Source: an uncultured Bacillaceae bacterium (lineage in GTDB: Bacteria; Bacillota; Bacilli; Bacillales; Alkalibacillaceae). From it: 47,862 bases of DNA. Location of the stretch: NCBI GenBank assembly GCA_937983065.1, contig CALKAL010000073.1, forward strand, positions 1 to 47,862, read 5' to 3'. Made by a program: the position numbers and the translations under genes. How positions within the stretch are numbered: position 1 is the stretch's first letter; the number at the start of each line of letters is the position of its first letter. Below are positions 41,895 to 47,862 of this stretch, in pieces. A model generated the notes under the pieces. That model had not been told where the DNA came from. It did not search any database and was given only the letters and a program-made list of their open reading frames with translations.

Positions 41895-42827
41895 ATGACA
41901 AAACAAGTAAGAATCGGAAAATCAGATTTATATGTCAATCCAGTTGGGTTAGGAACGAATGCGGTAGGTGGTCACAACATATTTCCAGATATCGATGAGG
42001 AAGCTGGTAAACAGGTAGTTCGTACAGCAATTGAAAATGGAATCGACTTTTTAGATACCGCCTATTTATACGGCATGGGACGATCAGAAGAGTTAATTGG
42101 TGAAATTGTAAAAGAAAGTGGAAAACGTCATGAGCTTATTATCGCAACAAAAGTTTCCCAAAAAATAGTTGACGGGCAAATGACTAATGACAACTCACCT
42201 TCTTTTTTAAAAGCTGAAGTCGAAAAAAGCTTACAACGATTACAAACTGACTACATCGACCTGCTTTATATCCATTACCCCGATGAAAAAACACCTAAAG
42301 ATGAAGCAATTGGTGCGTTGAAGCAACTAAAAGATGAAGGGAAAATTCGTGCGATTGGTGTGTCCAACTTTTCATTAGACCAATTAAAAGAAGCGAATAA
42401 AGACGGATATGTAGACGTCTTTCAAGGAGGGTACAACTTACTCGACCGCGAAGCTGAGAAAACATATTTTCCTTATGTCGTTGAACAGGACATCTCCTTT
42501 GTTCCTTACTTTCCCCTCGCTTCAGGCTTGTTAACTGGAAAATATAATAAAGATACGACCATACCTGACTCGCGCAAAAAATCACGCTTTTTTAAAGAAG
42601 GAGTTTATGAAAAAAACTTAGAAAAGATTGATCAACTCCGTGAAATCGCTCACGATAAAAATGTCGAGGTCGCCCACCTTGTACTCGCTTGGTATTTAAC
42701 GAGAGATGCGATTGATGCGATTATTCCTGGTGCTAAACGAGCGGAACAAGTACTTCATAACTTAAAAACATTGGACGTTAAATTAACGAATGAAGAAATT
42801 GAGAAAATCGATTCGATATTTTCTTAA
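41895..42827 (+). CDS. Aldo/keto reductase
   Basis: The 310-residue TIM-barrel enzyme has FLDTAYLYGMGRSEELIGE (catalytic Asp and Tyr), ELIIATKVS (Lys), DYIDLLYIHYPD (His), the strand IRAIGVSNFSLDQL and the NADPH-site IIPGAKRAEQV. All four catalytic residues are present. It belongs to the AKR group found as general stress proteins (YhdN/IolS-like). ATG 41895 lies 9 nt after GAAGGTG; the frame could extend to 41871 but without support. A terminator follows at 42845. Confidence 0.92.
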   Translation: MTKQVRIGKSDLYVNPVGLGTNAVGGHNIFPDIDEEAGKQVVRTAIENGIDFLDTAYLYGMGRSEELIGEIVKESGKRHELIIATKVSQKIVDGQMTNDNSPSFLKAEVEKSLQRLQTDYIDLLYIHYPDEKTPKDEAIGALKQLKDEGKIRAIGVSNFSLDQLKEANKDGYVDVFQGGYNLLDREAEKTYFPYVVEQDISFVPYFPLASGLLTGKYNKDTTIPDSRKKSRFFKEGVYEKNLEKIDQLREIAHDKNVEVAHLVLAWYLTRDAIDAIIPGAKRAEQVLHNLKTLDVKLTNEEIEKIDSIFS

Positions 42828-42844
42828 AGCGTACTCAATTTCTC

Positions 42845-42884
42845 AAAAAAAAGCTCCCTTTATAGTCATGAGGGAGCTTTTTTT
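42845..42884. terminator. Bidirectional terminator
   Basis: AAAAAAGCTCCCT pairs with AGGGAGCTTTTTT around an 11-nt loop between convergent genes. Confidence 0.85.
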
Positions 42885-42888
42885 AATA

Positions 42889-43461
42889 TTAATTATTTTC
42901 AGCTAAAAATAAATCCGCCACATCAATTACTGTCTGGTCCTTATCAAAATAAGTTAGTTCAGCTGGAAAAGGCTTCTCTATGCCTTCGGGTAGATGGGCA
43001 TACTTTACGAAAATTTCATCAGAAGGCACATCTACTGAAAAACGGTAATTCTCATAGTTCAAATCGGCAGTTATATGGTCTATTGTCAATTCAGGATTTT
43101 CACCGAACACGATTCCATAGTTGCCATGATTAGTTTCAATTACTTCATAAGACACGATATTCGTTCCATGTCCACCAGAACTGACGATTTTTAGTTTTCC
43201 ATTCCACCCTTCGATTAAATGCGCATATCCAACATGACCGTTTTCTGTTTGGAATAATGCAATATGTGAATTTGTATCCTCTAACTGAATGATTTCTTTC
43301 ACATCAAGTGTAGTCGTTTCTGAATCATTACTCATCCATTCCGCTAAACTAGATTGCACCGCTATTTTATCATCATCAATATGATATTGACTAAAATAAA
43401 ATAACGAATAACCAATAAAAATAACTCCGATAATTAAAAGTAAATAGGTTGATTTTCTCAA
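42889..43461 (-). CDS. Membrane-anchored extracytoplasmic protein of unknown function
   Basis: One N-terminal helix (residues 5-25, TYLLLIIGVIFIGYSLFYFS) is followed by about 165 residues of beta-rich soluble sequence (IALFQTENGHVGYAHLIEGWNGKLKIVSSG, YGIVFGENPELTIDHIT). There are no cysteines or metal motifs. It is encoded 20 bp downstream of a serine hydrolase gene and starts at TTG 43461 after AGGGGTGA. It may share that gene's transcript. No family recognised. Confidence 0.65.
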   Translation of the reverse strand: MRKSTYLLLIIGVIFIGYSLFYFSQYHIDDDKIAVQSSLAEWMSNDSETTTLDVKEIIQLEDTNSHIALFQTENGHVGYAHLIEGWNGKLKIVSSGGHGTNIVSYEVIETNHGNYGIVFGENPELTIDHITADLNYENYRFSVDVPSDEIFVKYAHLPEGIEKPFPAELTYFDKDQTVIDVADLFLAENN

Positions 43462-43481
43462 ACTATTTCACCCCTATTTCG

Positions 43482-44567
43482 TTACTTTATAAATATATCC
43501 ACGATTTTATCTGAAATAATTTGTAGAGGAATATCACCTGTATTACATAACATCATTAACCCAAATTGTTGTTCTGGTATCATCGACGCAAAGCTACTAA
43601 CCCCTGGATACCCTCCCGCATGTTCTACAACTTTTATATTATCTATTAATTTTACTTTCCAACCTAGTCCATAGCTCAGACCAGGCTCCCGGTTAGCTAT
43701 CATTGAAAACATTTTTTCCCGACTGTTGGAGCTGATTATTTTCTCACTAGATCCCATCAAAGCGGTTAAATATTTACCCATATCCTTTGCCGTTGAATAA
43801 ATAAAACCAACTGGAGCCCCGATTGGATTATGCGGAGTTGGAAGTTTAATATAATTATCATTAGCAAACAAATAGTAGTCACTTAAATTCTCATGGCCCA
43901 AAGGATTAATATATGTGTTTTCAAGACCAAGTGGTTTAATAACATTTTGAAAAATATATTCCTCCCAAGTCATTCCACTTATTTTTTCTAAAATATCAGC
44001 TAAAATAACATAAGCATCCGTACTGTATAACCACCCCTCACCTGGATTGTAAGTCAAGTCGATGTTAGAGAAATATTTTACTACATCTTCCCTGCTTTTA
44101 ATACCCGCAAGCGTCTCTTCAATGTTAGGAAATTGTTCAAAAATAAATTGAAAGTTTGGTAGCCCTTTTGCAAATTCAAATAATTGCTTATCCAACAACG
44201 TCACAAGCCATATATCATCTGGAAATCCAGCTGTATGACTTAAAATTTGTTTCGGTGTAATTTGATCATACTTTCCACTTTTAGTTTTAAAATAAGGCAA
44301 ATACTCAACTACAGGCACATCCATGTTAAAATGAGTATTTTCCTCCAAATGCAACATTGCAATGGCAGTAAAACCTTTTGACACACTCATAATTGAACTT
44401 ATTGTATCTTGCCCCATCGGCTTCTCTAACTGTATGTTTGAATAACCATGATCATAGGTTAGAATGGTTTCACCTTTTGAAACGATATGTACACTAAGTC
44501 CTGGGAATCGCTCTTCTTTTGTAAAATTTTCAAGCACTTCTTTTACGCTATTAAGTTTGGTATCCAA
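43482..44567 (-). CDS. Serine hydrolase of the beta-lactamase/PBP4* family
   Basis: The 361-residue protein carries the SxxK motif as MSVSKGF (Ser61, Lys64), the YxN-like motif as WLYSTDAYVILADI (Tyr181), and the third box as VEHAGGYPG in place of KTG. Helpful landmarks are QILSHTAGFPDD and SYGLGWKV. No signal peptide is seen, so it should be cytoplasmic. This family (class C-like, PbpE/EstB type) includes esterases and D-aminopeptidases. Start TTG 44567; a 20-bp gap leads to the next gene. Confidence 0.88.
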   Translation of the reverse strand: MDTKLNSVKEVLENFTKEERFPGLSVHIVSKGETILTYDHGYSNIQLEKPMGQDTISSIMSVSKGFTAIAMLHLEENTHFNMDVPVVEYLPYFKTKSGKYDQITPKQILSHTAGFPDDIWLVTLLDKQLFEFAKGLPNFQFIFEQFPNIEETLAGIKSREDVVKYFSNIDLTYNPGEGWLYSTDAYVILADILEKISGMTWEEYIFQNVIKPLGLENTYINPLGHENLSDYYLFANDNYIKLPTPHNPIGAPVGFIYSTAKDMGKYLTALMGSSEKIISSNSREKMFSMIANREPGLSYGLGWKVKLIDNIKVVEHAGGYPGVSSFASMIPEQQFGLMMLCNTGDIPLQIISDKIVDIFIK

Positions 44568-44741
44568 AACCTCAACTCCATTTTTTATAAATTGATGACG
44601 CTTAAGTTTGTGGAATCTTCTTACATTATACAGTAAACATTTTCCTTGTAAAGATGATTCTCAAGAGTCAGAGTTTTTAGTGAAGATTGTTTTTTTCAAT
44701 CTGTTATTTCTTTATAAAAACTAAAATAACGATATTAAAAA

Positions 44742-44768
44742 AGAACTCCCCTCTAATATGGAAGTTCT
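44742..44768 (-). terminator. Terminator after the DUF1643-like gene
   Basis: On the minus strand AGAACTTCC pairs with GGGAGTTCT (one mismatch), followed by six T. Confidence 0.6.
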
Positions 44769-44824
44769 ATTTCGCAATGATATCCCGAAACTTCTTAAAT
44801 CCTAAAATTAACATTATAAAATTA

Positions 44825-45508
44825 TCACCCATCCCCCAATACTTGCGCCATTTTTTCAATCGCCCGTTCTTTCAAATCCTTATCAGTTCTCCACCTTCTC
44901 GGATGGGAAAATCGATTTTTCTTATCTAAAGCCACAACTAATTTGTTCGATACTAAATGTGACCAATGTTTCATTGTTAAAACTTTCTCAGAGAATACTT
45001 TATCCGCAAATCCCATAATGACAAACTTGGATTTTTCACATGTGTCTAAAAAAGCTTGCTGATCAGTAGTTGTCACATCTGTTAAAAGCGCTTGATCAAG
45101 TCCTCGCTCATTTATCAATCTTTTTACTATTTGATAATAGTCCTCCAACTTATCTTTTTTACTTTGGACGACATTAGTTAAGTTAATTATTTGTACAACC
45201 CCGTCTGGCGCACCAAGATTAGCTGCCTTATAACTTTCTCTTACAACTTCAATAATATTTTGCATCGTCAAATCTGGATAATCTTCTCCAGAAAAAATAT
45301 TTACATCTCCTTTGCCATTTTTAAAATCTTCCCACCCGCTACTATTTTTAAAATCAAAAGACCCCGGATTTGTCATAAAAACAGTACCAATTAAAGAAGA
45401 AGACGTGCCAAATTGAATAAATGTGCTATGCCGAATGAGATATACCTCTCCTTGATCGATGATTCGTATCATACGTGCAGATACTTTCTCTGGATATTTC
45501 TTTGCCAT
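44825..45508 (-). CDS. Uncharacterised protein, possibly DUF1643-like
   Basis: The 227-residue protein has no membrane segment. TVFMTNPGSFDF followed by LTMQNIIEVVRESY and VVQIINLTNVVQSKKDKL resembles the DUF1643 layout (NPS-type motif, then a nucleotide-like NLxN strand), and FVIMGFADKVFSEK could be its late strand. The match is by pattern only. DUF1643 proteins have unknown roles and are frequent in phage and plasmid regions. It starts at ATG 45508 after GGGGGA, and the GC-rich repeat element lies upstream. Confidence 0.55.
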   Translation of the reverse strand: MAKKYPEKVSARMIRIIDQGEVYLIRHSTFIQFGTSSSLIGTVFMTNPGSFDFKNSSGWEDFKNGKGDVNIFSGEDYPDLTMQNIIEVVRESYKAANLGAPDGVVQIINLTNVVQSKKDKLEDYYQIVKRLINERGLDQALLTDVTTTDQQAFLDTCEKSKFVIMGFADKVFSEKVLTMKHWSHLVSNKLVVALDKKNRFSHPRRWRTDKDLKERAIEKMAQVLGDG

Positions 45509-45648
45509 ACATATTCCCCCATTATATTTTTTATAGAACCTATTGAAATTCTATGCACTGAAGGATTTAATTTAACCATTAAGATCATTTATGCGAGATT
45601 TATTTCAAATTTTTGGTCCAGCTATAGTTCTATGGTGATAGGATGAAA

Positions 45649-46062
45649 AAATAGTGGCTGGGACAAAAGGGTTTTGAATTAAATAGAACACGAACGTTGT
45701 ATGAGCGCATACCCGCTCTGGAAATATACTCCGCTTTTACCCACAGGGCACAAGATCGACATCTGCGAAATCCTTCGCAGTGTCTCCTACGCCGGGGGAG
45801 CTGGTGAGCCTCCGCAGTACAAGGACGTACAAGTGTCGATGACGTCACAGGACGTGACGCTTGTCATCGACCTCGTGCATTCGCACTGTGGGGTCTCACC
45901 TAGGCTCTTCGACGAACAGGACGTTCTAGTGTCGGCGTTGGTCACAGGACGTGACCGTATTTAGCCGACCTTCCCGCAGGAGTCTACGTATATTTCCAGA
46001 GCTAGTTTATTCATCGTTCGGTTTTTCAATTAATCCTTTCTGTTATGTCTCAACCTCTATTT
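45649..46062. repeat. GC-rich long inverted-repeat element with AGGAC-loop hairpins
   Basis: Outer ends 45649-45668 and 46043-46062 are complementary at 16 of 20 positions. Inside, GCTCTGGAAATATAC (45715-45729) matches 45988-46002 perfectly. The core folds into hairpins: CTGCGAA/TTCGCAG (45763-45780), GTAC-AAGGAC-GTAC (45817-45830), CGTCAC-AGGAC-GTGACG (45843-45859) within GTCGATGA/TCATCGAC (45835, 45864), GTGC/GCAC (45875-45886), GAAC-AGGAC-GTTC (45914-45926) and GGTCAC-AGGAC-GTGACC (45940-45956) within GTCGGC/GCCGAC (45931, 45964). It is much GC-richer than its flanks and has no credible gene. It looks like a dispersed MITE-like or structured-RNA element. Confidence 0.8.
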
Positions 46063-46068
46063 CATATA

Positions 46069-46596
46069 TTATTTATTCAAGGACCCGGATTCTTCAAACT
46101 GTCCAGTCCAAGGAGAGTTCTCCTTTCTATAAATAAACTGACAAACCTCAATATCATTTTGGTAATGTTTTAAGACGGATAATTGTTTTGAAATTGATGA
46201 ACCACGAAATACAGAAATAAGAATTTTATGGTTACTAACAATTTTTCTCGCTTGAACATAAAGTTCCTCAAGATGATGGGGTTCAATATCGCCATATAGA
46301 ACGGCTTGATTTTCGTAGTTGCTTTTAAAATATTGATCCGCTAAATGAATCAACTGAGCATCCTTTAAAACATAAAGGCCAATCATCACGAGAGCATCTT
46401 CTAGCATATTTTCAATAGTTGGAATCCAAATCACTTTTTTGTTTTCAGTGACCTGATTTTCGTTATCATTTACTTCCTTTAAAATCCAACCCGCTCGACC
46501 ATTTTCGGTTAAATATAATTTGTGGGAAATGTTATTTATACCTCCTTCATACGGATGTTTTCGACCGACTAAAATTTGACTTGTAAAAGTACCCAT
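46069..46596 (-). CDS. Hypothetical protein next to the gamma-glutamylcyclotransferase-like gene
   Basis: The 175-residue soluble protein is not recognised. It starts at ATG 46596 after GGAGGTAAT, one base beyond the stop of the upstream gene, so the two are co-translated. Segments IPTIENMLEDALVMIGLYVL, LIHLADQYFKSNYEN and PHHLEELYVQARKIVSNHKILISVFRGSS suggest an alpha/beta protein. Its stop lies 6 bp from the end of the inverted-repeat element, which may have altered its C-terminus (SPWTGQFEESGSLNK). Confidence 0.7.
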   Translation of the reverse strand: MGTFTSQILVGRKHPYEGGINNISHKLYLTENGRAGWILKEVNDNENQVTENKKVIWIPTIENMLEDALVMIGLYVLKDAQLIHLADQYFKSNYENQAVLYGDIEPHHLEELYVQARKIVSNHKILISVFRGSSISKQLSVLKHYQNDIEVCQFIYRKENSPWTGQFEESGSLNK

Positions 46597-46597
46597 A

Positions 46598-47464
46598 TTA
46601 ATTACCTCCTACTAATAAATTTAATTTATTTAATGAACTGATATGAGCTTTCAAACTAGAAAGATATGAATCTGATAATATCTCTTTTCCGCCTCTGAAA
46701 ATTTCCTCGGCATAATCTTCGGGAGGGGCTGTCTCAGACAATTTTTTAATAACTGTAAAGGTGAGCGCTTGTTTCTCATAACCATTTACTTTAATCGTCA
46801 CAAATGTAGGCCGATATACGAAAGGTGCACCTTCTCGACGGTATAAATAGTTGAGCGCTTCTACAGGAATTTCATACACTTTTCCTTCGACAACGCCACC
46901 CACTTCCACAATGTCAGCACGACCTAAATCGTCATTAGAGGAACGGTGCGTAAATTTTAAGCTATAATTAGGTAGCACACCTTTACCAACAACTTTTTTG
47001 AAATAATGAAGAACACCAGCAGCTTTAAAACGTTCTTCATCCATACAGCTTCCGTAAGCAAAATAGAGAACGGATTCCTTTTTTGATGCAAATAGCTTAT
47101 ATTCCTTCCAGTCTTGATTTGTCATTTTCGTTTTGAGTAAACTTGAATCTCCAGCTACATACACATACGCGTCATATACGCTGTCATCAGTAAATACCTT
47201 CTGTTCGATTCGTTCATATAAATTGTCATCACTTCCTTTCGTATAAGACTCTAACTGATCTAATCTTTCTAACTCTCTTTTCGACACCTCGTATAGTTCA
47301 CCGTACACTTTACTTGATGAGGTTCGTTTTAATGCTGGGTAACCAAATCCAGTGTCATACAATTTGCCCTTTGTCCACGCCTGTTCAGCAATTCTTGTTG
47401 CACTTTTTAGCAATGAAGCGTTACTTTCACCTTTTCGCAAAGTACCATACACAAAAATTTTCAT
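46598..47464 (-). CDS. Two-domain gamma-glutamylcyclotransferase-like protein (YkqA-like)
   Basis: The 288-residue protein holds two GGCT/AIG2-like folds. The first starts MKIFVYGTLRKGESN, with GKLYDTGFGYPAL and VYGELYEVSKRELERLDQLE; the second starts VLYFAYGSCMDEERFKAAG, with VVEGKVYEIPVEALNYLYRREG. Length and order match B. subtilis YkqA. The fold cyclises gamma-glutamyl amines or acts on related amides; the real substrate is unknown. It starts after AAGGAGGTATAAA and forms an operon with the next gene, one base apart. Confidence 0.85.
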   Translation of the reverse strand: MKIFVYGTLRKGESNASLLKSATRIAEQAWTKGKLYDTGFGYPALKRTSSSKVYGELYEVSKRELERLDQLESYTKGSDDNLYERIEQKVFTDDSVYDAYVYVAGDSSLLKTKMTNQDWKEYKLFASKKESVLYFAYGSCMDEERFKAAGVLHYFKKVVGKGVLPNYSLKFTHRSSNDDLGRADIVEVGGVVEGKVYEIPVEALNYLYRREGAPFVYRPTFVTIKVNGYEKQALTFTVIKKLSETAPPEDYAEEIFRGGKEILSDSYLSSLKAHISSLNKLNLLVGGN

Positions 47465-47506
47465 ATTTTATACCTCCTTTGTTTTGTACATTTAGTTTAT
47501 AAAAAA

Positions 47507-47529
47507 AAGGTAGGGAATCGCCCTACCTT
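47507..47529 (-). terminator. Terminator after the winged-helix gene
   Basis: AAGGTAGGG pairs perfectly with CCCTACCTT around a 5-nt loop; eight T follow on the minus strand. Confidence 0.85.
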
Positions 47530-47533
47530 CAAA

Positions 47534-47862
47534 TCATCGATGGATAGCCTCCACAATATTTAGTTTTATATTTCGGTTCAATTGATACCCTATACCTCGT
47601 TTATTTATTATTGGATTACCTTCAAAATCATTTGGTGAACATCGCTTCAGTATTTTTCTAATTTCCGATATGTATGATTTAATCGAGTTTAGAGACTTGA
47701 TTTGATTCTCAAAAACTTCCTGCATTATCTCCTCTAAACTTACAAACGTATCTTTTTTATTATCTAAAACATATAAAATACAAGCCGCCCTTCTCTCTAG
47801 GATCTCGACATGTTCATTCCCTAAAATAGTAGGTTGCAAACTACTTAAATCGAAGACTATTT
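47534..47862 (-). CDS. Winged-helix DNA-binding protein (5' end outside window)
   Basis: The frame is open to the right edge with no stop, so the gene begins beyond it; the internal TTG at 47839 need not be the start. The visible 109 residues resemble an OmpR/CadC-type winged helix: ILERRAACILYVLDNKKDTFVSLEEIMQEVF, then SIKSYISEIRKILKR as recognition helix and NKRGIGYQL as the wing. It could be a CadC-like or response-regulator effector domain; what precedes it is unseen. Confidence 0.75.
   Translation of the reverse strand, partial: IVFDLSSLQPTILGNEHVEILERRAACILYVLDNKKDTFVSLEEIMQEVFENQIKSLNSIKSYISEIRKILKRCSPNDFEGNPIINKRGIGYQLNRNIKLNIVEAIHR

Noticed and set aside
45701..45964. An 87-codon open frame inside the GC-rich element, and a 72-codon frame on the other strand
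   Set aside because: Both are by-products of the hairpin-rich repeat: no ribosome binding site, no protein-like composition, and the sequence is explained by inverted repeats.
1..47862. Depletion of CCGG as a trace of the HpaII-like system
   Set aside because: CCGG occurs at several places in the window (for example near 298, 654, 8650 and 15410); with low GC and methylation protection no depletion can be claimed by eye.

Overview
The window is an AT-rich stretch of a Bacillaceae-type spore-forming Firmicute. The evidence is a spore photoproduct lyase operon (splA-splB), FosB (a bacillithiol-dependent enzyme), YdbS/YdbT, GlpP, YhfK and YkqA-like proteins, DUF3231 proteins, frequent TTG/GTG starts and strong AGGAGG-type ribosome binding sites. 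I cannot name the genus. No rRNA, tRNA or CRISPR array was recognised, and the genes look chromosomal.

Layout. 0-9.2 kb: a hydrolase cut by the left edge, glpP without glpFK, a decayed DsbA/SpxH-like gene, fosB, a large KatE-type catalase that lacks the usual active-site asparagines, and a TetR-SDR pair followed by two more Rossmann-fold genes. 10.2-14.8 kb: a defence island holding a CBS-HEPN protein, an HpaII-like restriction-modification pair, a Fic toxin with a 55-aa antitoxin, and a shortened NERD protein. 14.9-24.7 kb: thiol and sulfur redox genes (TlpA-CcdA-membrane protein; glutaredoxin-rhodanese-DUF302; a second glutaredoxin; a small haem-copper-oxidase-like protein), with ydbST and a coiled-coil protein between them. 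The two glutaredoxin promoters carry the same ATACC-N6-GGTAT type operator, a match to CsoR/CstR repressors. 24.8-32.2 kb: splAB, an MFS transporter, a 20-bp tandem repeat, a methyltransferase, a broken DUF3231 gene and several very small membrane proteins. 32.2-37.2 kb: an MFS pump with an ArsR-type regulator and palindromic operators, then a TlpA-response regulator-histidine kinase operon. 37.5-47.9 kb: mixed metabolic genes, a GC-rich multi-hairpin inverted-repeat element at 45.65-46.06 kb, a gamma-glutamylcyclotransferase-like gene and a winged-helix protein cut by the right edge.

The most interesting items are the 414-bp element, whose hairpins share an AGGAC loop on differing but self-complementary stems; the CBS-HEPN gene beside the RM and Fic modules; the shared operator in the glutaredoxin promoters; the atypical catalase; the kinase lacking its DxGxG aspartate in an operon with a thiol oxidoreductase; and three separate genes that each appear to have lost an internal or large segment. 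Assignments come from reading the sequence and from memory of the families; no database search was run.
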